A stretch of 64,000 nucleotides of DNA from Flammeovirga pacifica (lineage in GTDB: Bacteria; Bacteroidota; Bacteroidia; Cytophagales; Flammeovirgaceae), in the NCBI RefSeq assembly GCF_000807855.2, contig NZ_JRYR02000002.1, forward strand, positions 310,001 through 374,000, written 5' to 3'. A program made the position numbers and the translations under genes. Of the stretch, positions 44,149 through 53,357 are shown one piece after another; positions within the stretch are counted from its first letter, which is position 1; each line of letters starts with the position of its first letter. Under the pieces are notes generated by a model. That model ran no database searches and was not told the DNA's origin. It saw only the letters and a list, made by a program, of their open reading frames with translations.

Positions 44149-46011
44149 ATGAAAAAGAAAATTCACAAAAATAGCCTCCAATCTTTTATTATTTTATGTT
44201 TCGCAATTCTATTCACTTCATGTCATCAAAATGATGTGCCTAAAGCAGACAAAGTATTCTTAAATGGTAAAATATATACTGTAAACGAAACACAACCTTG
44301 GGCAGAAGCAGTAGCGATTAAGAAAAATAAAATTGTTTTTGTTGGTTCAGCAGATGAAGCCAAAAAATGGATCGGCAATACTACTGAGAAGGTCGATTTA
44401 AATGGTAAAATGATGTTACCAGGTTTTGTAAGTGGACATGATCATTTGATTTCTTCTAATTGGATGAAAGCGGGAGTATCTCTTTTCTCTGCAAAATCAA
44501 AAGAAGATTACTTAAAACTAATTAAAGATTATGCTGACACTCATCCTGATGAACCTATTGTATTTGGTTACGGATGGAATAAAGATACCTATGGTGGCTG
44601 GCCAACAGCAGCAGAATTAGATCAGGTTGTATCAGATCGTCCTGCTATGATATTTGATTTCACCATTCATGATATGTGGTTTAACACAAAAGGTTTAGCT
44701 GCAGGCGGTGTTACAAAAGACACAGAAGATACAGTGCCTGGAATGTCTTATTGGAGAAGAAAGAAAGATGGATCACCTGAAGGAGTGGGTGTAGAAATCA
44801 TTTGGTTAGATGCTTTTATTAAAGCAGGAGCATGGGATCCTGACAAAATGATGAAAGAGAGCCAAGAGATACTTTATAACAAAGCAGCTTCTTGTGGTCT
44901 TACATCAGTGATTAATCAAGGACTAATTACTCCTAACTTAATGAATTTAAAAAGATATAAAGAGGACATGAAATACTCTTTTGAATTACTAGATTCTTTA
45001 GATAAGGCAGGGGAATTAAAATTAAGAACATTCCAAAATTATGTTTATAAAAATGCTGATTTTGATGTAGATGAATTTGTCAATGATGCACTCTTATTAA
45101 AATCAAAATATGATTCTGATAGATTAAGATTATCTGGTATCAAAATACACCCAGAAGGCAACTGGAATTCTAATACATCATTGATGTTAGAAAACTACAA
45201 GAATATTGATTCTAAAGGTATGTCTGGAGTAGGGAAGGAAAAATTGCTTGAAATGCATTTAAAAGCCAATAAAAATGGTCTTGATGTTCATGTTCATGTA
45301 GACGGAACTGCAACGACAAGATATACTATTGATGCCATCGAAGCTTCAAGAAAAAAAGGATATCAGGCACGAAATGTATTACAACACTATTTTTGGACTC
45401 ACCCTGAAGATCATAAAAGAGTGTTGGATATGAAAATCCCTGTAAATACGACACCATTATTTGGTTCAGATTGGGGAGGACAAGCAAAAGACGCTTATGC
45501 TTATTTGGGTGAATATAGAGTAAACAATTACTTTATGAAGTATACAGAACTTCCAGTTGAAAATGGACATAATGTGAGTATCAGTGCAGATGTACCGTCT
45601 TCACCAGTGAATTTATTAGATCCATTATTTAGTCTAGAAGGTGCTGTAACTTTAAAAGATCCTCAAAATGAGGAATCTATCAAGTTTCCTCCAACACAAA
45701 CTCCAATGCAAATTGTACAAGCAATTAAAGCAATCACAATATTTCCAGCTTGGCAAGCTAGAATGGAAGATAAAATAGGAACAATCGAAGTAGGTAAATA
45801 TGCTGACTTTGTAATCCTTGACAAAAATGTTTTTGAAGTGGGTTTAAGAGATATAGCTGACATCAAAATTAATGCAACGATAATGGGTGGGAAATATACT
45901 TTTAAAAAAGAAAATCATAAAAGTATATCACATGTAAAACTAACTGAACCAAATGTCTTTTTACCGATTGAGTTAGGTTGTTGTGAACATGGTCAACATC
46001 ACCAACATTAA
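44149..46011 (+). CDS. Amidohydrolase 3 (YtcJ-like) lipoprotein with metal-binding tail
   Basis: 620 residues from ATG 44149 (ATG 44131 adds six residues before the signal peptide). Lipobox LFTSC. Amidohydrolase superfamily, PF07969 type: LNGKIYTVNETQPWAEAVAI, the metal motif SGHDHL (HxH) after LNGKMMLPGFV, VHVHVDGTATT mid-protein, and a C-terminal GTIEVGKYADFVILDKN. It hydrolyses C-N bonds of an unknown substrate outside the inner membrane. The last 13 residues, GCCEHGQHHQH, form a Cys/His cluster not part of the family fold that may bind a transition metal. Single gene with its own terminator. Confidence 0.88.
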   Translation: MKKKIHKNSLQSFIILCFAILFTSCHQNDVPKADKVFLNGKIYTVNETQPWAEAVAIKKNKIVFVGSADEAKKWIGNTTEKVDLNGKMMLPGFVSGHDHLISSNWMKAGVSLFSAKSKEDYLKLIKDYADTHPDEPIVFGYGWNKDTYGGWPTAAELDQVVSDRPAMIFDFTIHDMWFNTKGLAAGGVTKDTEDTVPGMSYWRRKKDGSPEGVGVEIIWLDAFIKAGAWDPDKMMKESQEILYNKAASCGLTSVINQGLITPNLMNLKRYKEDMKYSFELLDSLDKAGELKLRTFQNYVYKNADFDVDEFVNDALLLKSKYDSDRLRLSGIKIHPEGNWNSNTSLMLENYKNIDSKGMSGVGKEKLLEMHLKANKNGLDVHVHVDGTATTRYTIDAIEASRKKGYQARNVLQHYFWTHPEDHKRVLDMKIPVNTTPLFGSDWGGQAKDAYAYLGEYRVNNYFMKYTELPVENGHNVSISADVPSSPVNLLDPLFSLEGAVTLKDPQNEESIKFPPTQTPMQIVQAIKAITIFPAWQARMEDKIGTIEVGKYADFVILDKNVFEVGLRDIADIKINATIMGGKYTFKKENHKSISHVKLTEPNVFLPIELGCCEHGQHHQH

Positions 46012-46321
46012 AAAAAAGAAACCTACCTCGGTTAGAGGTAGGTTTTGTAACATCACCAATTGTGAACGATAGTTTGGGTAAAGAAGGAAAAAAAATATTT
46101 ATATATATCGATATGTAATCGTTTATATTATTCATATTGAGATTGCAAAATTATAATAAAATCATAAGACAAAATCGGGATTAAGATTTTGTTTTTAATT
46201 ATTTACAATTAAATGATTTATAGAAGGTTATGTAAAGATTCATTTGCTTTTATTATCTTGATAGTAATTTTGTAAAAGCCTAGATTTGTCTAGAATTCAC
46301 TATTAGCAGTAATTTTATACT
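46012..46321. other. 310-base gap
   Basis: It holds the amidohydrolase terminator, one reverse copy of the dispersed TTCTTTACCCAA motif (46074-46085) and then about 230 bases of AT-rich DNA without visible structure, including the promoter zone of the IS-disrupted gene. Confidence 0.5.
46019..46045 (+). terminator. Terminator of amidohydrolase gene
   Basis: AAACCTACCTC and GAGGTAGGTTT form a perfect 11-bp stem around five bases, followed by TTG. Confidence 0.75.
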
Positions 46322-46756
46322 ATGAACTTTATCCATTTCTTAAATTCTTTCATTAATAATGAAAAATTGATCATCTATTATGTTGATTTAAAACATACCG
46401 TGAAAGGGTATCATGAACCTAATGATTCCTATTCTTATTCTACTAAAGAAGCTTTATATAAAACGTTTAAACGATATATAGAAAAAATAGAAAAAGAATA
46501 TGAGTTAAAATCCGAAAAGGTATTTATTAGCAGTGATGATTATGAAATAAATAAAGATAAATATGATGGATTTGCCCAAAGAAGAAAGAAAGACATCTTA
46601 ATCGAAGAAGATAAAGGTTATTATGTGGGTTATCGTTTATTGATTGATGAGGAAAAGTTAAGTGTCATCGCTGAGTTATTTCGACTTAAGAATTTGCGAT
46701 TAAATATAGATGAAAGGTCAAGATTAACATCAAATCCATCCTTTTATTTTGATAAT
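46322..46756 (+). pseudogene. 5' part of gene interrupted by an IS element
   Basis: 145 codons from ATG 46322 to the insertion point, after which the IS supplies a premature TAG (46760-46762). Reading across the element with one copy of the target duplication removed joins this in frame to 48105-48974, giving a 434-residue protein. The N-terminal third has a charged helical region (KTFKRYIEKIEKEYELKSEK) and a strand-rich segment (RRKKDILIEEDKGYYVGYRLL). The whole recalls a WYL-domain type regulator, with low confidence. Confidence 0.8.
46748..46756 (+). repeat. Left target-site duplication
   Basis: TTTGATAAT, repeated directly at 48096-48104 on the other side of the element. Nine bases is within the range of IS4-family duplications. 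Confidence 0.85.
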
Positions 46757-48095
46757 CAATAGTGTCCTAAACGTTTTCAAATTCCAAAAAAATGCACGTT
46801 TCAGCTATTGTCAGTCTATAAAATCAATCAGTATTAAAATAAATCCCCTTGTACATATTTTATTCTAGGTTTCGGAGGATCTTCAAAAGGTTTATCTAAC
46901 CATTTTTTGAGATCAATTTTAACGAATAAATTGAGTCTTATGAATGCGATCAAGTTAGATAATCTCCACTCAAATTCACCTATCGATTTGAGGTATTTTA
47001 GAATTAATATTGTGATCAAAGCCGTCCAAATTTGAATCATTACAGCATTTTCACTTGTTCCTATAAAAGATTTAATATGTAGAAGCTGTTTAATTTCTCG
47101 AAAGAAGATTTCAACCTGCCATCTACTCTTATAAAGCTCACTTATTGTGTTTGCTGTCCAAGACATTTGATTGGTGATTAGTTCTATCGTTTGGTTATTC
47201 TCATCATTCCAAATCACAACACGTCTGAGTTTTTTAGGATATTTAGTACTTGTTTGATTTCCTGTAACTTCAATTAGTTCATCCTTTAGGATATGCTGAT
47301 GTCTATTCTCTGGTAATTCTAATTCTTTAATTGTTTTAAACTGTAAGTTTTCTTTATGTCTTATGACGAAGAAGACTCCTTTGCTGTCCCAAACGTTTAA
47401 TAAAGAAAAATCATTATAATATCTATCGGCAACAATCACGCTATTAGCAAGTAAAGGTATCTCATAGGCTCCTTTGTTATCAGCTGTTTTACCATTAGAA
47501 ACATTTACATAAGCAGGTAAATTACCATCATAATCTAAAAGTGTATGGAGTTTTATAGCTCCTTTAGTGGTCTTGTATTTCGCCCAATCAAAAAGGTTTA
47601 AACACAGACTAATGGTTGAGGAATCCAATAGGAATATCTTAGATTTTATACGGAATTTAGTTTGCTTAAAGCCTGCTTGCTGCCCTAATTGAGTAAGTAG
47701 CTTATAATAATATTCCCTAAACAAAGTCCAATCTCGGTTCTTGTTTTGGTAACTAATCGTTGATTTAGATGGAGACATTTGTATACCTAAATGATTAAGA
47801 TTACCAGTTGCTGACCTCAAACCATTACTGATATCACGAATGGATTGGCTTTTTGCAAATTGACAAAAAAGCATAGAGACCAAGTGAGTCCAACTTGTAA
47901 AGCCTTTTTGATGTTTATCAGTTTTCTTTTCTGTAACTAATTTTTTGAAAGAATTACGGTCAAGTTTTGAGACTATTTGGGAGAATAAATTTACCTTTGA
48001 CATGTGTGAGAATTATATTTTCGTTGTTGCAACTCAAAGGTAATTGAGATACGTAAATTATTCTCACACTTTTTTAAACGTTTAGGACGCTATTG
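46757..48095 (-). mobile_element. IS4-family insertion sequence, 1339 bp
   Basis: Terminal inverted repeats of 20 bp with one mismatch: CAATAGTGTCCTAAACGTTT at 46757-46776 and its counterpart at 48076-48095. A 9-bp direct repeat flanks it. A single transposase gene fills the element on the minus strand. Intact repeats, intact transposase and identical target duplications indicate a recent insertion. Confidence 0.92.
46834..48003 (-). CDS. IS4-family DDE transposase
   Basis: 389 residues. N-terminal helical DUF4372-type domain (TSWTHLVSMLFCQFAKSQSIRD), then a DDE domain. Acidic catalytic residues are in FLLDSSTI (first D), VIVADRYY (second D) and the YREK-type motif YKSRWQVEIFFREIKQ (E). Length is typical and no frameshift or stop is seen, so it is probably active. 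Transcribed opposite to the interrupted gene. Confidence 0.95.
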   Translation of the reverse strand: MSKVNLFSQIVSKLDRNSFKKLVTEKKTDKHQKGFTSWTHLVSMLFCQFAKSQSIRDISNGLRSATGNLNHLGIQMSPSKSTISYQNKNRDWTLFREYYYKLLTQLGQQAGFKQTKFRIKSKIFLLDSSTISLCLNLFDWAKYKTTKGAIKLHTLLDYDGNLPAYVNVSNGKTADNKGAYEIPLLANSVIVADRYYNDFSLLNVWDSKGVFFVIRHKENLQFKTIKELELPENRHQHILKDELIEVTGNQTSTKYPKKLRRVVIWNDENNQTIELITNQMSWTANTISELYKSRWQVEIFFREIKQLLHIKSFIGTSENAVMIQIWTALITILILKYLKSIGEFEWRLSNLIAFIRLNLFVKIDLKKWLDKPFEDPPKPRIKYVQGDLF

Positions 48096-48104
48096 TTTGA
48101 TAAT
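48096..48104 (+). repeat. Right target-site duplication
   Basis: TTTGATAAT, the second copy of the target site; the reading frame of the interrupted gene continues through it as Phe-Asp-Asn. Confidence 0.85.
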
Positions 48105-48974
48105 ATAGATTTTGAAATGACGCATTCTAAAAATGCAATGTCCACCTGGTTAGATTGGTTCGATGATGTCTTACTTAGTATTGATAATCAAAAAATTGTA
48201 ATTGCAGAATATGTAAATGATTTTGGAGAAAAAGGACAAAATAGACTTCTTCCAATTAAAATTAGAGAGAATTTATATAGTTACATATATCTTATAGGAA
48301 TAGAATTGAATGATGATAATTCGATAGACCATAATTTTCAATATAAAGACCTTGTAATTATTAATCTAAATAATATTACAAATCTTACAAAAACGAATAA
48401 ATTTGTATCGAATGTTTCTTTTGATAGTGACAGAAGCAAATTTAAAAGAAAATACGATGTCTTTATGGAATTAATTTCTGAGCGTATGGATATCATCTTA
48501 AATAGTTTTGTTGGGGTATTACCCCCTGAACCTCAACATCATCATTATGAAAATCCAACTGTTTTTGATGTAGATGTACATCTATTTCAGCTTCCTTTTT
48601 TTAAGAGGTATAAAATAGAATATGATATTACTGATAGTCCAAAAGGTCAAGATTATAAAAGAGTCAGATTTAAAACCAATCCATCTTTCGAATTTATCAA
48701 ACAGGTTTTAATGCTTAATGATAATTGGAATTATGATAGGTATTATAAAGGAAAAAGAATGAGTGAGATTACCTCTGTAGAGGTTGTAGATAATAATTCC
48801 CCAGTAAATAAATGGATGAGGGAATATATTAAGCAAAACTATAGAAGGGCTTTACTTTCTTATGAAGATAACCCGATTATACAAAATGAATTAATAAAGG
48901 AGATTAAACAATGGGAAATTTCACAAAATAACCCATCCACTAAAATAATATTTCCTTTGTTAGCAGATAAATAA
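48105..48974 (+). pseudogene. 3' part of gene interrupted by an IS element
   Basis: 289 codons in the same frame as the 5' part once the element and one target copy are removed. A segment LLPIKIRENLYSYIYLIGI followed by LVIINLNNITNLTKTNKF is reminiscent of a WYL domain, and the rest of its C-terminal extension. Residual translation could begin at TTG 48093 or ATG 48117. The GNAT gene follows three bases after the stop, so its expression may also be affected by the insertion. Function unassigned. Confidence 0.8.
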
Positions 48975-48977
48975 TAA

Positions 48978-49742
48978 ATGAAATTATCAAACAAAAACTT
49001 TAAGGCGCATGCCAATTTTATTCCTTCTCAACACTCTTACATGAGAGTACTAAATAAAGGAGGTCTTACATATACTGATAGCGGTTTTAAATCAGATACT
49101 TTTAATATAATTCATATTCATGATGAAAATGTGATATTGGATGATATAAAAGAAGGAATTGATTTTATTGAGAATCGTTTAAGATCTGCTTGTATTTGGC
49201 TAGAAGAAGGTCATTTGACACCTCAGTTAAAAACCAATTTAGATAGTTTGTCTTATCAAAATACAGATAGTAGTGAAATGCTAAGTTTCGAACTTCCTGC
49301 AGACAAAGAGTTTGATGTACATCCTAATATTAATAGAGTAAAAGAAAAACAAGAAATTATTGATCATGCATTTGTGATTGCTAATAATTGGGAGCCTTTT
49401 GATGTAGAGGTATTACATTATTATAATCGTTCTGCAGAAGTCATTCTAAACCAAAATAAAAGTCTATTATATAATTATTTTGATGGAGAAGCTGTAATAG
49501 GTGTTATTGAGTTATTTATTGATCCTGAGGATGAAACAGTGGCAGGGATATATAATTTATCTGTTTTAAAAGAACACAGAAACAAAGGTATAGGTATGCT
49601 TTTAATACAGCATGTTCTTTACACTGCTAAAATATTAGGAGTTAAAAAAATAGTAACTCAAGCCTCAGATGAATCAATGAAACTATTTGGAAGAATTGGT
49701 TTTGAGGAAATGGGTAAAATTATGGAGTTTGGTAAAAAATAA
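48978..49742 (+). CDS. GNAT-family N-acetyltransferase
   Basis: 254 residues. The first 125 are unassigned; the C-terminal 130 form a GNAT fold with the acetyl-CoA loop EHRNKGIGMLLIQHVL (R/Q-x-x-G-x-G/A) and a closing strand LFGRIGFEEMGK. It acetylates an unknown amine. It is coupled to the interrupted gene (three bases between), so the two once formed an operon. A hairpin terminator overlaps its end. Confidence 0.85.
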   Translation: MKLSNKNFKAHANFIPSQHSYMRVLNKGGLTYTDSGFKSDTFNIIHIHDENVILDDIKEGIDFIENRLRSACIWLEEGHLTPQLKTNLDSLSYQNTDSSEMLSFELPADKEFDVHPNINRVKEKQEIIDHAFVIANNWEPFDVEVLHYYNRSAEVILNQNKSLLYNYFDGEAVIGVIELFIDPEDETVAGIYNLSVLKEHRNKGIGMLLIQHVLYTAKILGVKKIVTQASDESMKLFGRIGFEEMGKIMEFGKK

Positions 49743-49769
49743 AAGCATCCCACATTGTGAGATGCTTTT
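49741..49769 (+). terminator. Terminator of GNAT gene
   Basis: AAAAGCATC-C-CAC pairs with GTG-A-GATGCTTTT (one internal mismatch) around three bases, ending TTTTA. Its first two bases are the end of the stop codon. Another short hairpin, ATAGGT/ACCTAT, follows at 49806-49822, immediately before the dispersed TTCTTTACCCAA motif. Confidence 0.7.
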
Positions 49770-49865
49770 AGTCGAATCACTATGATTCAACTAGTTAATT
49801 TTTTGATAGGTGACTAACCTATGATTCTTTACCCAAGTGCAATATAATATCAAAAGCTTTTAAAA

Positions 49866-49879
49866 AACAAATATTTGTT
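49866..49879. promoter_or_regulatory. Palindrome upstream of DprA-like gene
   Basis: AACAAATATTTGTT, a perfect 14-bp palindrome, 48 bases before the ATG at 49928. Its 3' half, AATATTTG, is also a seven-of-eight match to the -7 element. Confidence 0.35.
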
Positions 49880-49927
49880 AGAATTTAGCATTGAATTATT
49901 ATTTTTTATCTCATAAAAGTCCTAGTA

Positions 49928-50875
49928 ATGGAGTATTTAAATAGTATTATTTTATCATTTTTAAATATTAAAGGGTATAGCCACAAGTTTTTATTCCGAT
50001 ATGAGAAGTATCTTTTAGAGGCTATTAATAATACTAACTCTGTTTTCGAAGGCATCACTTATATTCTTGAAAAGACGAATAGAATATTAAAAGTAAGCTC
50101 TGAAGAAATTAACGATGCTATAAACAAGGCTCAAAAAATTGAAGAGGTTTGTAAAGAATTTAATATTCAAATTCTTTCTTTTTTACACGATGATTTCCCT
50201 AGTTCTGTAAAAGAAGGTCAAAATTTATGGTCGGTGATTTATACGGTGGGTAATTATAAATTATTACAAGATTATAGTATCGGTATTATTGGAACAAAAA
50301 CTCCAAATAATCACGGACAAATTATCAGTCAAAGAATTGGTAATTATGCCACGGAAGAAGAAATTACTTTGGTGTTAAATCAACAAAAAGGGGTGACTGT
50401 TGAGGTATTAAAAGAATTTGATGGGAATATGATTGGGATAGCATCTGCAGGCTTAGATACAAAATATTCCCCCTTAGACGATATCCATCATCAGCAAAAT
50501 AGATGCATTGTTTCTCCTTTTCAACCGGGAGTTAATTTTGATGAGTACAGGTATATTGAGGGGTGTAAATTATTAGCGTGTTTATCCAATAGAGTCATTT
50601 TAGTGCAAGATGCAAAAAGTAATGACACTAGGTTTGTCTTATCTTATTTTTGTAGATTAAATAGAACATTAGGAGTGATTGAACCAGTTGAGTCTTTAAA
50701 GAATGCTCCCATAAATACTGGGAATATGCTCATTTTAGAAAAGACAAAAGAAGGTATTATTGAATATTGTAATGCAAAGGATTTAAATGATAAAACATTC
50801 AATTGCGAAATTAAAGTAATAAAAACAAAAAACGACTTCCCACAATTCTTTAAAGAAGAGGAGTTGCCGTTTTAG
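49928..50875 (+). CDS. Divergent DprA-like (SMF/SLOG fold) protein
   Basis: 315 residues. The middle follows the DprA plan: ILSFLHDDFPSSV (DprA has DxxYPxxL), then YTVGNYKLLQDYSIGIIGTKTPNNHGQ matching the GN...IAIVGTR block, and later IASAGLDTKYSP and NRVILVQDAKSNDTRF matching the (A)GLD..YP and v.vVEA.xxS blocks. The GSGID region of true DprA is altered (TLVLNQQKGVTVEV), so RecA/ssDNA loading is not certain. Relatives with this fold occur in natural competence and in nucleotide-sensing defence modules. Single gene; the interrupted WYL-like gene and GNAT lie upstream. Confidence 0.68.
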   Translation: MEYLNSIILSFLNIKGYSHKFLFRYEKYLLEAINNTNSVFEGITYILEKTNRILKVSSEEINDAINKAQKIEEVCKEFNIQILSFLHDDFPSSVKEGQNLWSVIYTVGNYKLLQDYSIGIIGTKTPNNHGQIISQRIGNYATEEEITLVLNQQKGVTVEVLKEFDGNMIGIASAGLDTKYSPLDDIHHQQNRCIVSPFQPGVNFDEYRYIEGCKLLACLSNRVILVQDAKSNDTRFVLSYFCRLNRTLGVIEPVESLKNAPINTGNMLILEKTKEGIIEYCNAKDLNDKTFNCEIKVIKTKNDFPQFFKEEELPF

Positions 50876-50903
50876 GATATATACGAGTGAATAACTGTTT
50901 AAT

Positions 50904-51599
50904 TCAATTAATACGTACGGCTAACCTTAATTTAAATACAGGAAACCAATTGTAATCTTCCATGTTAGATTGAATTTGTGCTTGTTGTGTGGACATATCA
51001 GAAAGCATTTCCGTGCCCACAAAATCAATTTTTGGTTTTCCTATATAATAGGTTCCAATATCAAAACCGAAACCTACTCTTCTTTTTGGTACAGCACGTC
51101 CTAGTCCAATGCCAAAATAAGGCGAGATTTGTTCCCATTCTGCTTGAAATCGAATCTCACCAATGTCATCAGGCGTCATAGTTACTTCTCCAAAAGTAAC
51201 TTCAGAATTATATTGCCCAATAACTCTTACCCCATTACTCATCATGTAGGCTAATCCTGCAACAAGTTTAAAACTACTTCCAGTAAACGGTAAATATTCT
51301 ATTCTGAGATCGATATTTTGAATATCTAGGTTGATATTTGATTTAATACTTTGACCATCATAGGAGACTGTTTGAGAAAAGTCTTCAATTTTAAAATAGT
51401 TGTATCCTATGGCGACGTTAAAATGTTTGTGTACATTTCTGGCAACATCAACACCAAAACCATTCGTGCCACCACTCACACCAATGGCTATTTTTTTCTC
51501 AAATAATTCTTCTGAAAAGCTAACATTATTTTCTTCTTGTCCATAGGTAATGGAAAAAGAAAATAATAGCATAGAAAGTAGTAAAAGTGAGGTTTTCAT
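50904..51599 (-). CDS. Outer-membrane beta-barrel protein
   Basis: 231 residues, signal peptide ending TYGQ. The mature chain is a run of amphipathic strands with a C-terminal aromatic strand (WFPVFKLRLAVRIN), typical for eight- to ten-stranded barrels of Bacteroidota. No enzyme motif. Convergent with the DprA-like gene, with 28 bases between and no visible terminator. Function unknown; a porin-like or structural role is possible. Confidence 0.75.
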   Translation of the reverse strand: MKTSLLLLSMLLFSFSITYGQEENNVSFSEELFEKKIAIGVSGGTNGFGVDVARNVHKHFNVAIGYNYFKIEDFSQTVSYDGQSIKSNINLDIQNIDLRIEYLPFTGSSFKLVAGLAYMMSNGVRVIGQYNSEVTFGEVTMTPDDIGEIRFQAEWEQISPYFGIGLGRAVPKRRVGFGFDIGTYYIGKPKIDFVGTEMLSDMSTQQAQIQSNMEDYNWFPVFKLRLAVRIN

Positions 51600-51639
51600 G
51601 TAATAAAAAGTTTGGGTAAATTTTCGGGTATTAGTTATA

Positions 51640-51647
51640 CAAAACTA
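51640..51647 (-). promoter_or_regulatory. -7 element for barrel gene
   Basis: Minus-strand TAGTTTTG matches TAnnTTTG, 41 bases before the ATG at 51599, the same distance as at ccsBA. Confidence 0.4.
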
Positions 51648-51821
51648 AAATTTTAACAGATGAATTCTATCCCCCTTTTTAGGTATTTTAGTAATAATGA
51701 GGTAGTTATGTTGTTGTGATTATAAAAAGAGTAAAATAATAAAAAACGGAACGATCAGACTCCATATGATTATCAAATAGTTTTTTTATTTTCACATATT
51801 ATCAAGCATATATAAACCATA

Positions 51822-53357
51822 ATGAAACAATTTTTTTATTACACTTCCATATTCATTTTCTTCCACTCTTTTACTTTTGCTCAATCTTATAAAAAAGAGA
51901 TCAAGCAAATTGATACTTACTTTTCACAAATCATAAATGATTGGGAAGTACCGTCAATGTCAGTAGGTATCGTAAAAGATGGTCAACTCATCTTTTCAAA
52001 AGGTTATGGAACCAAAGAAGTAGGAAAGAAGGAGGTACCAGATAGTAATACACTTTATGCCATCGCAAGTATTTCAAAAGGATTTACAGCCACAATGATT
52101 TCTCAATTAGTAGAAGAAGGGAAATTGAATTGGGACGATAAAGTGGTCAATTATTTACCGTATTTCGAAGTATATGATCCTGTAATCACTCAAATGATTA
52201 CGGTAAAAGACATTCTTTCTCATAGAGTAGGTTTAGGTACTTTCTCAGGAGATATTATGTGGTATAAGTCGGATCTTACTTCTGAGGAAATTATCAAAAG
52301 AATTAAGTACGTTCCTCAAAACTTTGAATTTAGAGATGGTTTTGGTTATTCAAATTTGATGTTTATCACTGCCGGACAGCTAATAAAAGAAGTAACGGGA
52401 AAGACTTGGGGTGAGAATGTTCAGCAAAGAATACTTCAGCCATTAGGGATGGATAGAACTATTTATTCTTTAAAAAACCTCGATCAGAAAGGAAACTACG
52501 CTACACCACATCGTTTGGAAAATAATACTAAAAACATACCTATTGAATGGACCAATTGGGAAGAAATAGCAGCTACAGGCGGTTTAATTTCATCAGTTGA
52601 AGATTTAGCGAAATGGTTAAATTTTAATATGGAGAATGGTATCGTTAACGGAGATACACTCATGTCTAAAGTATCTAGAAATATGCTTTGGAAGATGCAT
52701 AATGTTTATACTTCTGATTTAACCAAAACTCATATGGATACTCACTTTTCTGGTTATGGTTTAGGTTGGGGTGTAAAAGATTATCATGGTAATTTAAGAG
52801 TATCACATTCCGGTGGATATGATGGTATGATTACGATGGTTAACATGATACCAGACCAAAAATTGGGTGTTATTGTACTTACAAATGGCTTAAAATCGCC
52901 GATTTCAGCGGCTTCGAATTATGCCATTGATGTAATGTTAGGGTTGAAGGATGTCAAAGACTATAGTCAAGTTTATCTTAATTCTTCTAACAAAAGATTT
53001 ACAAAAGACGACCGAATTGCTAAGATGAAGGAAAGTAGAATTGAAAATACTCAGCCAACTTTAGCATTAAAAGAATATACTGGGGTTTATCATTCCAATT
53101 TAAATGGCGATATTGAAGTAACAATTAAGAATGATCAATTGAGCTTATCTTTTGAACATCAACAATTTTTAAATGCTGATTTAGAACATTGGAACTATGA
53201 TACCTTTCAATTGAAGTGGAAAAATACAAGTCCTTGGTTTACCTTGGGTACCGTAAAATTTAATACAAATAATCAAAATAGAATAATAGGAATCACTTTT
53301 GAAGTACCTAATCATGATTTCTATTTTGAGGAGATAAACGCTAAAAAAGTAAATTAA
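51822..53357 (+). CDS. Class C beta-lactamase-family serine hydrolase
   Basis: 511 residues, secreted (TFAQ cleavage). Beta-lactamase/DD-peptidase-related (PF00144): SISK at 83-86 is the SxxK catalytic pair, YSN at 176-178 the second motif and HSGG from 329 the KTG-equivalent. A C-terminal 120-residue beta domain (EYTGVYHSNLNGDIEVTI) resembles DUF3471, common on peptidases and esterases of this family. The substrate could be peptides, D-amino-acid amides or esters; a true beta-lactamase is less likely. The next gene overlaps its stop by one base (TAATG). Confidence 0.9.
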   Translation: MKQFFYYTSIFIFFHSFTFAQSYKKEIKQIDTYFSQIINDWEVPSMSVGIVKDGQLIFSKGYGTKEVGKKEVPDSNTLYAIASISKGFTATMISQLVEEGKLNWDDKVVNYLPYFEVYDPVITQMITVKDILSHRVGLGTFSGDIMWYKSDLTSEEIIKRIKYVPQNFEFRDGFGYSNLMFITAGQLIKEVTGKTWGENVQQRILQPLGMDRTIYSLKNLDQKGNYATPHRLENNTKNIPIEWTNWEEIAATGGLISSVEDLAKWLNFNMENGIVNGDTLMSKVSRNMLWKMHNVYTSDLTKTHMDTHFSGYGLGWGVKDYHGNLRVSHSGGYDGMITMVNMIPDQKLGVIVLTNGLKSPISAASNYAIDVMLGLKDVKDYSQVYLNSSNKRFTKDDRIAKMKESRIENTQPTLALKEYTGVYHSNLNGDIEVTIKNDQLSLSFEHQQFLNADLEHWNYDTFQLKWKNTSPWFTLGTVKFNTNNQNRIIGITFEVPNHDFYFEEINAKKVN

